In this document: positions 1 through 10,961 of the stretch, in pieces
Layout: every line of letters starts with the position of its first letter
Numbering within the stretch: position 1 is the first letter of the stretch
Assembly: GCA_002355935.1 (NCBI GenBank)
Contig: AP017895.1
Span: 868,001 to 932,000, forward strand
Origin: Rothia aeria
GTDB taxonomy: Bacteria > Actinomycetota > Actinomycetes > Actinomycetales > Micrococcaceae
Direction of reading: 5' to 3'
Length of the DNA: 64,000 nucleotides
Translations under genes and position numbers: made by a program
Notes under the pieces: generated by a model
Seen by the model: the letters and a program-made list of their open reading frames with translations, nothing else
What the model was told of the DNA's origin: nothing
The model's database searches: none

Positions 1-87
1 CGGTTCCTCACAGGTGAGTGGAGCGGCGTTTATTTCCTCCCCATCCTACAGCAGATACCCCGTATATGTAGGGGAAAGCGTCATCTG

Positions 88-1365
88 CTAGTTGCCACCA
101 GGCAGAGCAGTAGCTTCTTTCCTCCACGCTCGTATATCTTGGCTTAGGCTCTCCATTTTCTCCCGAAGGTCTTGCCGCTCCTGCGGCACCTGCGAGTCAT
201 GAAGATGGGTCCACGTCTCGTGTATCTTTCGGAACTTTGCCGCGAGATAGTCTGCCTGTTCTGTAGACAAAAAGCTGCATCCCAGCGGAAGACCGTCAGC
301 GCCGAGAGCTATAGAGTAGCCGCTGTTCGCAACCACAAAATTATTGCTAGACGAGCCAAATAACGTTGCCCGCGCATTCTTTTCAGCAACAAAACAGGGC
401 GCACTCTGAACAAACCGCGAAGGATACGATTCCCCGAAAAAGTCGGTACCAAAATTCAGGGCACCGCAGAAAACAGACCCGTACAGGGAAACCTCGCCAG
501 CAAAGACAGAATCATTCACAAAAACTGAGCCTTGGTACAGAGAGCCGTCGAACCCGGCCTCGCCCCGATAAGTAGAGCTATAGAATAAAGCCTCATCGTA
601 GTAGAGAGACTGGTCGAAGAAGACCGATCCACCGTAAACAGAATCGTGGAAGGAAACCTCACCATAGTAAACAGACCAGTTGAAACGCGCCGAATCATGG
701 TACGTAGATCCGCTCCACTGGGCTTCACCACAATAGGTTGAGTTGTTGAAGAAAACCCAATCGTAGTACGTAGAATCGCAAAAATAGGCGCTTCGTTCAT
801 AGGTGGAACCGTTGAATTCGGCACTGGTGTAGTATGTGCACCTGCTGAAATCAACGGAATTCTGGTACCAGGAATCCTTCATATCAACCGGGTAGAAGAA
901 AACACTATTCGAGAAATCGTACTCAAACCCAGACCACGAGCCTTCTACATAACTCCTTCTGTCGTCCTGAGGAAAATGGCGCAACCGGCGGTGAATTTCC
1001 TGCAAAGCCTGCTGACGAACCTTTGCTTCTGCCAGAAGCTCCGCTTTGTGCATATAGAAATCTTGGTGGTTGTCCCCGTATACGCCGTGCTGGCTGGGCT
1101 TATTCTGCGAGAGTTCATCGTACCGAAATGCCAGCTCAAAAGGGTCGCGGATGTAGGCGCAGAGAACATCAACGATGCGCTGGCCCTCCGTGTGCTTTTC
1201 TTCTGCGGATAAGGATTCATTGGCAAGGTATTCATCCGCCAGCCCCACGAGTGCGTGCACCGCGCCCAGCCGTGTGTATGAGTGGGCAGAGTCAAGCAGC
1301 TCGACGGCTTTTAGATAGCGATCCTGCCGTGAAGCATTCAATGTGCTCTTGTTGCTGGCGGTCAT
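88..1365 (-). CDS. Pentapeptide-type (11-mer) solenoid protein, cluster member 1
   Basis: Intact 425-residue member of the paralogous family that dominates this window. Residues ~15-80 form the helical module (DRYLKAVELL, RLGAVHALVGLADEYL, LCAYIRDPF). Residues ~125-145 are charged and helical. The entry motif WSGFEYDFSNSVFFYPVD follows, then about a dozen 11-residue units of the form A-x-F-x-x-S-x-Y-x-x-x (for example AEFNGSTYERS). The C-terminus has the family pattern Y-S-I-A-L-x-D-G-L-P and ends in a charged helix. There is no signal peptide or membrane segment, so it is probably cytoplasmic. An AAGGAG sits about 8 nt before the ATG. Known: related repeats are annotated as pentapeptide repeat (Pentapeptide_3-like). 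Function is unknown. Confidence 0.85.
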   Translation of the reverse strand: MTASNKSTLNASRQDRYLKAVELLDSAHSYTRLGAVHALVGLADEYLANESLSAEEKHTEGQRIVDVLCAYIRDPFELAFRYDELSQNKPSQHGVYGDNHQDFYMHKAELLAEAKVRQQALQEIHRRLRHFPQDDRRSYVEGSWSGFEYDFSNSVFFYPVDMKDSWYQNSVDFSRCTYYTSAEFNGSTYERSAYFCDSTYYDWVFFNNSTYCGEAQWSGSTYHDSARFNWSVYYGEVSFHDSVYGGSVFFDQSLYYDEALFYSSTYRGEAGFDGSLYQGSVFVNDSVFAGEVSLYGSVFCGALNFGTDFFGESYPSRFVQSAPCFVAEKNARATLFGSSSNNFVVANSGYSIALGADGLPLGCSFLSTEQADYLAAKFRKIHETWTHLHDSQVPQERQDLREKMESLSQDIRAWRKEATALPGGN

Positions 1366-1485
1366 GGCGGGTGACTCCTTGCCTGGTGGTTGGAGGCGTG
1401 CCCCTTCACCCTACCGCAGCCGATCAGCAATACCAGGGATTTCTTGGTGCAGAATGTGAAAACTAGGCGTGTACCCGTAAACGTG

Positions 1486-1526
1486 GTTGAGCACCCGGCG
1501 GAACCAACAAACACCGGGTGCTCAAC
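1486..1526. terminator. Perfect 13-bp hairpin between two minus-strand genes
   Basis: GTTGAGCACCCGG (1486-1498) pairs with CCGGGTGCTCAAC (1514-1526). A T run follows only on the plus strand. It lies just downstream of the minus-strand membrane-protein gene ending at 1553, so a terminator for that gene is the likeliest role, although the minus-strand exit lacks a U tract. Confidence 0.5.
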
Positions 1527-1552
1527 TTTTCTCTATGGGATTATGGAGGACT

Positions 1553-2062
1553 CTACCCAATCCTCCGTGCGGTGTACACGTAGTATCCAATGCACGCCGC
1601 GAATTCCAGGGGAACACCAATCAGCGCCCACAACGCATCTGGCGAATTAGCCCCTGACATTATCAAGTTCACCCACAGGGGAGAGACCGCCACACACAGC
1701 ACCGCGCCCACACCATTTACGGTGCGAACCAGGGCGCCGCCGCGGCGGAAGTTGAAACAAATATTGGCGGTCACATGCGCCAGTGCATACGCCAGCATGA
1801 ACTGCCCAATCGGGTGGAACATCACGTGTGCCCACTGCGAATAAAGGTCTCCACCCAGCACCGCTGCAAACGTAAATACGTACGGTAATGCCAACCCAAT
1901 CACGCGCGCCGTGTACAGGACTGACAGTATCTTGGGGGAGGTGGTACGGTGACCCGCCGAAACCTTGGAAGCGCTGAACGAGGCTCGCAGGTTCGCCGGG
2001 CCGTCGCTGATACGGCCACCACCGATCTGGGCTGTTCTTACCTGTGTTGCGCTATTGCTCAT
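1553..2062 (-). CDS. Hypothetical four-helix membrane protein
   Basis: 169 residues. The N-terminus (~1-45) is polar and rich in Ser/Thr/Arg. About four hydrophobic stretches follow: GLALPYVFTFAAVLG, PIGQFMLAYALAHV, GVGAVLCVAVSPLWVNLIM and ALIGVPLEFAACIGYYVY. The start is ATG at 2062. It lies between solenoid-family gene 1 and another unknown membrane protein. I recognise no family, and no function is assigned. Confidence 0.65.
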   Translation of the reverse strand: MSNSATQVRTAQIGGGRISDGPANLRASFSASKVSAGHRTTSPKILSVLYTARVIGLALPYVFTFAAVLGGDLYSQWAHVMFHPIGQFMLAYALAHVTANICFNFRRGGALVRTVNGVGAVLCVAVSPLWVNLIMSGANSPDALWALIGVPLEFAACIGYYVYTARRIG

Positions 2063-2508
2063 TGCGTGCTTCCTCAGTTAGTCGAATTTCCAGCATACTC
2101 TAAGGTTTTTGAAAACTGTCATACTTTCGGATTATTTATCAAATCTTTATATTGCTATGACGCGGAACAACACGAAAAAGCGAATAGGTTGCTGTGTGGG
2201 ATAAGCCAAAAATGGGCCTTCTTTTCTACCCGGTAAGCGCCAAGAAGCCCCAACTGTCTAATAATGACGCCAAAAACTGGGGGTTAACCCTCAAAACTTT
2301 GAACGTGTTTTGACGGGAAGGCCCTCCAAGAGGGCAGAAAGAGGTGTCCAATATATGAACAATATGCTGGGTTATATGACGATATGTTACAAACCAACCC
2401 TTCACGGGTGCGTTACATCAAAGAAGGCGGAATCTGCACCAGCAGACCCTGTGGGTGGGTTGGCTGCCTGGCAGAACTCCGCCTCCTGCGATGGGCGCAG
2501 AACGACCT
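2063..2508. other. Intergenic, no gene seen
   Basis: About 450 bases between two minus-strand membrane-protein genes. It must hold the promoter of the gene starting at 2062. No convincing coding frame, RNA or strong hairpin was seen. Confidence 0.4.
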
Positions 2509-3090
2509 CTACTCTTCCTCTTCGTCCTGCCAGAACTGTGTATGCTCCGGGGCTGCGGCTGTCTTTGGAAAATTCTTAAACGTCAAATAGAACAGGAACC
2601 CGCTGGTAATCAGCTCGGCAAACGGCACGGTGATCGTCCACCACCCCACAAAGGTTTCCCGCAGGTTCTGCGACCACGGCATGAACTGGAGCACAATGCT
2701 CATAAACACCACGGAGAGCACAACACCAGCCAGGTAGCGGCCCAACAGGGCAATAAATGCTGGCTGCTTTCCGCTGTTAAACCACAGCACACTCAGTATC
2801 TCAAACAGCACATACAGGAGAAGGAAAAGCCCCACCGGGGAGAGCAGATCGGGGAACGCGTCAATAGTGATAGCGCGGCGCTCAACCAATAAAAAGAAAA
2901 GTGCCAAAGGAATAACCGTGTAGAGAGTTCTGCCCACCGCCAGGTATTTCACCAGGTTTTGGGTTTTACGTTTTTTAGCTGCTGCTTTTTCCGCCGCCGT
3001 TTGAACGCCCGGCACCCTCACAATCGGAATCATATTAGTGGGTGCGGGCAGGGTTGACGGTGTGCTCTCGCTTGGATTTTGCGGCTCCAT
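2509..3090 (-). CDS. Hypothetical four-helix membrane protein
   Basis: 193 residues. A Pro/Ser/Thr-rich head (~1-35) and a basic stretch (AAAKKRKTQ) precede hydrophobic segments such as TVIPLALFFLLV, LLSPVGLFLLLYVLFEILSVL, YLAGVVLSVVFMSIVL and FAELITSGFLFYL. The tail ends in an acidic cluster, DEEEE. Topology resembles the preceding gene (1553-2062), but no sequence similarity is evident by eye. Family unknown. Confidence 0.65.
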   Translation of the reverse strand: MEPQNPSESTPSTLPAPTNMIPIVRVPGVQTAAEKAAAKKRKTQNLVKYLAVGRTLYTVIPLALFFLLVERRAITIDAFPDLLSPVGLFLLLYVLFEILSVLWFNSGKQPAFIALLGRYLAGVVLSVVFMSIVLQFMPWSQNLRETFVGWWTITVPFAELITSGFLFYLTFKNFPKTAAAPEHTQFWQDEEEE

Positions 3091-3577
3091 CGCAACTGGC
3101 CTCTCTACTTGTCGGGTATAAGTAAGTATACCGTTGCCAATGGGGGAAAAGCGCTAGCTGAAGGAACGCTGAGGTTTATCCGCAGCTTGCCCAATGCTGC
3201 ATCCCAAGGAATATGCGAGTGCACATAAAACCGAAGTAAAGATTTTCTATGCAGATAAAACTTCATTTTATAGGGGTGACTATGGATATATATAGAATTT
3301 TTATGCTTCAAATATTTATGAGATGGGCAGAATGAAACCGGTCATTCGTCACTGTTTTTATCCGATAACACATACTCACAGAGCATTAGAAAAGGCTGCA
3401 CCGTCACCCCGTGGCACCATCCGGGCCGCCCCAACCGTCAGGGCACGATCAGCTCAATAGGCGCAGAAACCTAACTATGCGTCCTATTAAGGACAGCCAG
3501 CCAAACCGGTACCGTACCCAGGAACGGCTGGTACCCTGGGGCACACCCGAATCCGCTTCCACATAATAGGGAAAGCC
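3091..3577. other. Intergenic, no gene seen
   Basis: Divergent spacer of about 490 bases between a minus-strand membrane-protein gene and the plus-strand unit starting at 3578. It includes an AT-rich patch around 3230-3380. Promoters for both directions are expected here, but none could be defined. Confidence 0.4.
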
Positions 3578-3814
3578 ATGAACGTAGAGTACCCGAGTGA
3601 AAACGACTGCTCACGGCTACTGACTGCCGCTGCACGCGCACGGCTGCAGCTGCAGCATATGGCGGAATCACCCCTGCAATCTGCCATTATTGAGAGTTTT
3701 TTCCCCGAGGTTATGGAGCACACACAGATTAAACGGGTAGTAGCCAGCGGATATATAGACTACTATCGCATTTTTGTAGACCGTCCTGTTTTCTCTGATC
3801 CCCCAGCCTGCTAA
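3578..3814 (+). CDS. Small hypothetical protein upstream of 3820-4899
   Basis: 78 residues, no transmembrane segment, with a helical alternation (LLTAAARARLQLQHM). Its stop codon is followed 5 nt later by the ATG of the next gene, so the two are probably co-transcribed. A weak purine run (AGGGAAAG) precedes the ATG. Family unknown. The unit is the only plus-strand one inside the solenoid-gene cluster. Confidence 0.5.
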   Translation: MNVEYPSENDCSRLLTAAARARLQLQHMAESPLQSAIIESFFPEVMEHTQIKRVVASGYIDYYRIFVDRPVFSDPPAC

Positions 3815-3819
3815 AAGCC

Positions 3820-4899
3820 ATGAGAAAAGTGGCCCACTGCCTGGGGTCCGCCCTGACAGTCTTAGACGGTATGCGCGCTGTCCCACCGTTTGGTGGGTCA
3901 TCCCAGCGGGACAGTATTGCGCGGGCATGCGAGAAACAAACACACCGTGCGCAGCAGCTAACAGAGGACGCGCGGGCGCTTCAGCATCGAGTGGCGGGGG
4001 CGAGAACCACCGCAGCTGCCCTCGGGCGCGCAGGCACCCCGACTGCTACAGTGCCGCCGACATTCATTACGTACGCTGCGGCAGCCCAAGAGCTCGCCCA
4101 CCGCGCCCTCACCCTCAGCGAGTGGGCAGACAGAAGGCTGGATGAGGAAAAATACGGCAATGGCGCATCCGGCCAGACGGAGCAGCTGTGGCACCTTTGT
4201 CTTCAAGCTGATATGTACTCCGATGCCGCCGCGCGCCTTATAAAACCAGCGCTACAGTACGTAGAGGAGATGGAAAAACATCTGACTGCAGAAACATATT
4301 TCAGCTGGTATGAGTACGCGCAAAAAGTGGTACGGACAATACGCACAAACCTGACGCACCGTAACATTCCGATCATGGACAGGGTGTTAGAAAAACTTAA
4401 TGCATTAGAGGCATCCTTATCTTTGAAAGGTGCCAATGCGGTGCCCGCAGCCGTACTTGTTCAGGAAGCAATCCTCCTAAGCGACGATGTATGCTACTGC
4501 ATACTTCCCGATGACCCGTCCGACGCCCTCATTGACTATATCTTGGATTCTTGCGCTGAGGACGATTCTGACTCTTTACAAGCCAAAGAGCGAATCACCT
4601 ACAGGGCGAACGATTGGTTGCCCCTGCCGCCACGATATCAAGGGCGTTTAGAGTGGCTTCGTCAAACCGCCTTTGACCGGCCTGTACTGCCTATTCTATT
4701 TCAAAATGTTTGTGAATACCGGCTAGCGGACCAACAGATACGTGAAAGCCTTCACGCTGCCTACCCGCAGATACACGCCAGCGGTCCAGACTCCCCGCAG
4801 GCCGTGCAGGCCCTCACCGAGGCAATACAAGCCCATATTTTCTGTCCGCTAGAGGCCCTCCGCCATGAGCACCTCCGGTTTATGCGCAAGTACAGCTAA
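3820..4899 (+). CDS. Hypothetical helical protein
   Basis: 359 residues, predominantly helical and soluble with no signal peptide. Ala/Arg/Gln-rich helices lie at ~30-110, then a conserved-looking acidic stretch (CILPDDPSDALIDYILDSCAEDDSDS) near ~215-240 and a polar C-terminal half. It ends about 15 nt from the convergent solenoid gene at 4896-6531. I do not recognise the family. Its position inside the paralog cluster makes it a possible partner, but that is only inference. Confidence 0.6.
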   Translation: MRKVAHCLGSALTVLDGMRAVPPFGGSSQRDSIARACEKQTHRAQQLTEDARALQHRVAGARTTAAALGRAGTPTATVPPTFITYAAAAQELAHRALTLSEWADRRLDEEKYGNGASGQTEQLWHLCLQADMYSDAAARLIKPALQYVEEMEKHLTAETYFSWYEYAQKVVRTIRTNLTHRNIPIMDRVLEKLNALEASLSLKGANAVPAAVLVQEAILLSDDVCYCILPDDPSDALIDYILDSCAEDDSDSLQAKERITYRANDWLPLPPRYQGRLEWLRQTAFDRPVLPILFQNVCEYRLADQQIRESLHAAYPQIHASGPDSPQAVQALTEAIQAHIFCPLEALRHEHLRFMRKYS

Positions 4900-6531
4900 T
4901 CCTCACCAATAAGCTCACGCGCCCAACGGGCGAACTCTTCCACCGCCTCCTCAGAGACCTGGTGCGGCAGGTGCGCATACTCCGCAGCCGGGCCGGGGCT
5001 GGCCGGGGCCACAAAAGCCGTGGGGTGAAGCACCTGCCGGTGTTCCTGGAGCTCATCAAGTTCATCAAACTCCAGCGCGCGGGCACCCAGCGGAAGTTTC
5101 CCACTAAACCGGACAGGGGACTGGGCAGCACCCCGGCCGGTAAAAACATTCCGGGACGACGGGTTAAAGACGCAGCCCGTAAAAGAGACAGAAGCATTCC
5201 CCCAGCCAACACTGGTGAAGAGCACACCATCGAAGAAACCCGAGGCATCAAAATAACGGAGCCGGTGCTCTCGCCATACATTGAGTTACTAAAAGACACC
5301 TCTGCCGCATATATGGAGCCAGAATAATTGACCGTACCGCCAGTAAAAGAACAGCCCGAAAAATGCGCGGCACCATAATATTCACACCCGGTAAAACTGG
5401 TTCCCTGAGCAAAAGCGGAGCCTGAAAAATCCGCATCAGCCCAGCAGACAGAATAGCTGAAATCGGCTGCAGCCGCGTAGGAGCACCCATCGTGACGAAC
5501 CGTATCAGCGTACCGGCCAAACCTAAAATATGCGGCGCCCTCAAAAACGGACCCGCTGAATATGGCCGGGCAGTCATACCCGGCACCGCCGAACTCGGCA
5601 CCCGCACAATACACACTATTACTGAAATCAGCCACCGTACCGCTGTAGGTGGACTCATCATACAGGGCCAGCCCCTTATAGGTGCACCCCTGAACAAGGC
5701 ATCACCACCGTAGTAGGTGTCTGTAAACTCAGCCAGCGCCCCGAACGTGCACCGGTCAAACCGCGCCCCGCCCTTAAACGACGAAAAACCAAAAGAGGCG
5801 TCACCATAATATGCTGCACCAGAAAAATCGGTGCACTGAGCAAAATACGCATGGCTAAAGCAGGCTTCTTCCAGGAAAATACAGTCCCTAAAAGCCATTT
5901 CTCCCATGCAATATGACGCCTTCAACAGCACCGGGTAGAAAAATACGGCACCCGAAAAATCATAATCCAGCCCCGACCACCGGCTGCCCTCCGCCTCCTG
6001 CAGATCGGGGGTGCCCCCGGTGCACGGGGGAGTGCCGTAGTCTGACTCCTGCACGAATCGGTCATGGATAGCCTCAAGGATGCACCCGCGTACCAGCGCC
6101 TCAACCGCCAGGGCGGATTTCTCCGCCTGAAACTGCTCACGCTGCGTGCGGGACAGGCCTTCCGGGGCGTCACCGAGCAGACGCATATAGTACTGCGCCA
6201 ACTCTGTGCGGCTTGAGGCGCTACCCGCCGGGAAAGGGGAGCGGATATAGGCGCAGAGCTCATGAATAATTGCTTGCGCCTCACGGGCAGGCTGGTTTGG
6301 GTTGGGGTGCTTGCTGGTGATCTGGTCTGCGGCTGGGGTGGTGAGCCATTCATCAGCCAACTCTATGAGGGCCAGTGCCCCAGCCAGCCGGGTATCGGCA
6401 TCAGCACTACTGAGCTGGCCGGTCGCCGCGATGCGCCTCTGCCCGCGCCCCACACCCACACTCTGCACGCCCGAGGGCTGGGCTGATTCGGGATACTGAG
6501 CTGATTCGGGATACTGGGCTGCGGGTCTCAT
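4896..6531 (-). CDS. 11-mer solenoid protein, cluster member 2 (two frame breaks)
   Basis: Full length would be about 545 residues after restoring one base at each of two places: the C4 run at 5687-5690 (TTC-AGG-GGG-TGC-ACC expected on the coding strand) and somewhere around 5255-5280. The head carries a short duplication (QYPESAQYPESAQ). The helical module follows (TRLAGALALIELADEWL, AQAIIHELCAYIRSPFP), then WSGLDYDFSGAVFFYPV, 11-mers, the exit GCVFNPSSRNVF, LPLGARALEFDEL and the C-terminal helix EEFARWARELIGED. Start ATG is preceded by AGAGAGG. The breaks resemble those in conserved genes of this window and are probably sequence errors. Otherwise it is a pseudogene. Confidence 0.75.
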
Positions 6532-6692
6532 ACGGTGCCTCTCTCAACAGGTCGGGCAACCCGGCAACGGGGAGCAAACATTTAGCATATGCGTGCACAA
6601 ACAGCAGGCGCTCGCCCATCACCGGCACAACAGACACACACCCACATATTCACATGCGGGCGCATACACGCGGTGCACCTGAGGCTACACCG

Positions 6693-8485
6693 CTACCGGC
6701 TGCGCCTCCTCCTTCGGGAGTTAAGGCCGCGCACCCACCGCGTGAACCCTTTATCCTCCGGGCCCACATTCGCTAGATGCTCCAGCTCAGAGACAGTCAG
6801 CACCCGCGCATTCTCGGGGTAGCCGTCCACCAGTTTAATGCTGTACTCGCTCTCGTCAGCGGTCGTAAAATCATTCGCCCGATCCGGGTTAAACACGCAC
6901 CCGGCAAACGAAGGGGCCTGCTCCGAGAACCGTGCGCCCGCCACCGTCACATCCCCAAAATATGCGGCGCTGCTAAAATCCGGGTACTTCTTATACACGC
7001 ACCCGCCCAAATTCGCCTTACCGCAGTAAATCGACTCATAAAAATTCGTGTAATTCGCGTAGGTGGAGCCGCTGAACGAAACAAACCCACGGTGCAGGCA
7101 CTCGTTAAAGTAGGTGTACCCCTGGTAGTCGCACGCCTCAAACACGGCCGAGCCCTCATAGGTGGACTCGCTAAAATCGGCGTCGCCCCGGTAGCAGCAG
7201 CGGCTCAGGTTCACATTACCCCGGTAGGTATTTCCCGAAAGGTACGCACCCATCAGGTAGGTGCACCCGCTCAGGTTTGTCTGCCCGCCGTATACGCTAT
7301 CACCCAGCACAACCGCCTTGTGGTAGGTGGAGCCGCTGAAATCGGTGTCCCGGTTAAATGTTGAACCGCCAAAATCGGCGCGCTCACGGTAGGTGGAGCT
7401 GGCAAAGTTCACGTTCTTGAAATACATGCACCCCGTCAGGCGGGCCTTACCGTGCCACACCGACTGCGAAAAATCGGTGGCACCCTCATAGATAGAGCCC
7501 GCCAAATCGGCGTTCTCACGGTACACGCACCCGCTGAAATCCGCGATATTACCCCGGTACTGGCACTCGCGCAGGCTCACATCCGCCGCATACACGCACC
7601 CGCTCAGAAGCGCCTGGTCACGGTACACGCACCCGCTCAAATCGGCGTGCAGGCCGTAAGTGGAGCCGCTCAGGCGCACCCGCCTCTCATAGGAGGCATT
7701 GGCGAACGTGACGCTGCCACGGTAGGTTGAGCCGAAGAAATCGACGTCCCCATCGTACTGAGAATCCTCAAACCGTGCTTCACCCCCGTAGGTTGAACCG
7801 GCGAAGCTCACATACCCGCGGTAGATGGAGTCGCTAAAACGCACCTGCTCACCGTACTTAGAGCCGCTAAACACAGCATCGGCGGCATACAGGGACGCCC
7901 CGAAATCTGCGTCAAAACGGTACGTGCACCCACGGAACGACACCTTCTCACCCCACGCCGACTCGCTAAAATCCACGGGGTAGAAGAACGTGGCACCCGA
8001 AAAATTGTAGGAAAGACGCGACCAGGCGCCGGTGAGCATATCGGCCTCAGCCGGAACCCGATGGGAACCGCCCGCACCGTCCCGCAGCTGCCAGCGCACC
8101 CTGTCATGAATCTCAGAGAGGATACGTTCACGCACCTGAATCTCGGCCTCAAGCTCGGCCTGCTCCGCACGGAACCGACGCATCTGCTCCAGGTCTTCGG
8201 GGGCATCCCCCAGCAGGCGTTTCTGCTCAGCCGCCAGGGGAACGGGGAACGCACATAGGAGCACAGCATGTCAATGACGGTCTGCGCTTTGCGGCGGCGC
8301 TGGGTTTTCGTCAGGTGCACCGCCTGCAGCCACTCATCGGCCAGCTCAATAAGCGCCAGTACGGCGCTCATGCGGGTAATGGGCTGAACATCCCCAAGCT
8401 GGCTTGCCGCCGCTGCGTACCTATCGTGCCGCAGCGCATCCTCAAGAAGGCGAGAGTCGCCAAGCGACGAGCTGGGTGTATTCAT
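6693..8485 (-). CDS. 11-mer solenoid protein, cluster member 3, longest solenoid (one frame break)
   Basis: About 597 residues after restoring one base in the G4 run at 8237-8240, where CGT-TCC-CCG-TTC-CCC-CTG is expected and a C is missing. The helical module (DRYAAAASQL, RMSAVLALIELADEWL, AQTVIDMLCSYVRSPFP) leads to LSYNFSGATFFYPVDF. Roughly thirty 11-residue units follow (for example ADFSGCVYREN), many with Cys in place of Ser. The exit is PSFAGCVFNPDRANDF, followed by YSIKLVDGYPENARVLTVSELEHL and FTRWVRGL. Start ATG has AGGAG 6 nt upstream. No membrane segment is present. Confidence 0.8.
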
Positions 8486-9311
8486 GGTTTACTCCTGCGT
8501 AAAAAGATGCGTGGCTGGGTGTAGGCTTTCAGCATACCCGAGGCGTGCCGGGCAACGCACACACTAATAACGAAAATAGATGAGTATAATGCGCAGCGAA
8601 TATCTGCAGAAAACAAATAATAGACAGCCGGTGCGGTGACCAGAACAAAGCTTTTACTATTTAATACGGGGGCGGTTTCTGGCTGTTGACATGCCGTATT
8701 TTTAGGGTTGTTCAAGTGGGCGGGTGTAGTCTGCACGGTGACTGGTGCGGGCGCGCCGTTGGCCTATCGGCGAGCATATTATGCGCTTTTTACCCCGATA
8801 TTATCACGGTACGGCGGGTGTGCTCGTGGGGTGCGGTGGCGGCAGAACAGCTGCCGCGGGCCGGTGACGGGTGCGGTGGCAGAGCCATCACCGAATACGT
8901 TTATTAAAAGTTATGGGGAAAATATTCAAAAATATGAGGGGTAAAATGTATTTTTTATCAATGGTGAGAATACTAAAATAATGTTTTATGATATGTGCCA
9001 CTGGCGGCCGGGGTGAATGTAACACTCATGTAAAGATTGTGGTATAGGACACTGGTATTACGGGTGTTTACGCGTGTAGGGGCGGCAGCGGGCAAGCATG
9101 GGTGCAGTAAAAAGCCGTTAGTGAAGTACTGCATATGAAATATGGGATCAATGGTTGGGGTTTTAGAGGCTCATTCTCTATCGAAGAGTTAACCGCCCAA
9201 AAGGCATAACTGTATACCCGGTATCAATAATGTAATGGATATTTCCCAATATCACAGGCATATTCCCAAGTCACCGTATTGATAACCTGGGTCGGGCGGT
9301 CGAGAGCACAG
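8486..9311. other. Long intergenic region inside the solenoid cluster
   Basis: About 830 bases with an AT-rich patch (~8880-9250). No supported gene is present; short open frames here lack start signals and family-like sequence. The promoter of the gene starting at 8485 should be near 8490-8600. Confidence 0.4.
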
Positions 9312-10954
9312 CTATATTCCTCTGATCTTTTCAAACCCGGGATGCTGGTAGCGCGGGTCTTGCATGGCGAAAACCCAGGCGTGCAGCTGCTTCTTGAGAA
9401 CCCGCACCCGCTGGCGGGCAGCCTCAAGCACCTCCGGGTCATCAACCGCCGGGTGGGTGAACGCCTGAACCTGCTGCCGGAAATAGTCGAGCCTGCGAAC
9501 TTCCCAGAGGGCAAGCACCCGCGACCCCGCCGGGGGAGAGGTCACCGGCTGCGGGAAAGCATACTGCTCACCCGGGGTAAAGATACACTCCGTGAACCCC
9601 GGAATCCTGCCGCTAAAATCGGCGGCACTAAAATCCGTCGAGGCTAAAAACGCGGACTCATCAAATATGACCTTCTTGCGAAACACCGTCCCGGTCAGCG
9701 TCACAGGCCCTGTAAACACCGAGCTGGTGCAGTACGACTTTTTACCGCACTTCGAGCCGCCAAAATTAACCGGGCCGTGGAACGCCGACCCCGACACCGA
9801 CAGCCCGCGCCGGTACACGCAGCCTCCAAAATCAGCGCCACCGTAATAGGCGGAGCACGTAAAATCCGGGTGATAGCAGAACACCGAACCCGCATAGTTC
9901 ACGTCCCCGTAGTACACGCTGGCATCGAACCGCGCCTGCTCACCCGGGCACTCAGTAGCCGCAGCCCGCCCGTAGTAGGTGCAGCCGCTCATATCGGCGT
10001 CCCGCTCATACACGCACTCCCGCATGAACGCCGCCCCCTCATAGGTGCAGTGATCCAGCGCCGCCCGGCCACCGTACCGGGACCCCTGAAACATAGCATC
10101 CCGGCGGTAGAGGCAGTCGCTAAACACCGCATCAGCACGGTACGTGTTATCGGCAAAACTGGCCCACCCACGGTAGATGCTGCCACTATAATCAACCGTA
10201 TTCTTATGCGTTGAGCCGTGAAGCCACGCCTCATCAGCATAGGTGCAAAAACGCCGGTTAACCGGCCCTTATAGTGCCCCTGGGAGAAATCCGCCACACG
10301 GTTAAACATGCACCGCTCAAAACTCACTTCACCCCGCCAGGCGCACCCGGCAAAGCGTGCCTTCCGGCGGAAAAACCCGCCCGAAAAATCGGCGGAACCA
10401 TAAAACACACACCCCTCAAAAACCGCCCTCCGGCCCCAGTACGCCCCCGAAAAATCAACCGGGTAGAAGAACACCGCACCGCTGAAATCATAGGTGAGCG
10501 CCGACCACGAACCCGGCGCACCCCCGTGCTGCTGCGGCGTTTTCCCACCCGATACCGGTGCCACCGTATCGGGGGTGCGCAGGCGCGCAGCAATGGCCCT
10601 CAGAATACCGCCCCGCAGGTGCGCCTCGGCTCGGAAAGCCTCCAAAGAGGCCTGCAAGCGGCGCTTCTTCTGTGCAGACCATGAACGCCGCACCGTACCG
10701 TGGGTGAGGCGCTGATACCGTTTAGCCAACCGAAACGGGGAACGAATATACATGCAGAGCGCATTAATGGCGGCCTGCGCCTGCCGGAGGCGCTGCTTTC
10801 TCGGCACCGAAGCATCAGCCAGCCACTCATCGGCCACCCCAATGAGTACTTCTGCAGCCTCCCGCCGCGCCGCAACCTGCGCATCCTGTAAGGCAGCGGC
10901 GGCGGCCGTGAACCTAGTGAGGCGGTCAGCCTCCACGGAAGCGGGCAACACCAT
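9312..10954 (-). CDS. 11-mer solenoid protein, cluster member 4 (one frame break)
   Basis: About 547 residues after restoring one base near 10247-10260, either in the A5 run (10247-10251) or the adjacent GG. ATG at 10954 is preferred because the longer frame from 11008 overlaps the upstream gene. The helical module is diverged (REAAEVLIGVADEWL, AINALCMYIRSPFRLA). WSALTYDFSGAVFFYPVDF opens the repeats, some of which have His or Lys at the aromatic site. The exit is PGFTECIFTPGEQYAF. The C-terminus is a longer charged helix ending HPGFEKIRGI. The start is 8 nt from the stop of the upstream paralog, so the two are probably co-translated. Confidence 0.75.
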
Positions 10955-10961
10955 AATGGAG

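Noticed and set aside
6777-7364. Plus-strand 195-codon frame with repetitive sequence
   Set aside because: Antisense of the 11-mer repeats of member 3; the apparent periodicity comes from the coding strand.
7500-7700. CRISPR-like spaced repeats (recurring ACGCACCCGCT blocks)
   Set aside because: Spacing is a multiple of 33 bp, reflecting the 11-residue coding repeat; repeats are degenerate and lie in a CDS.
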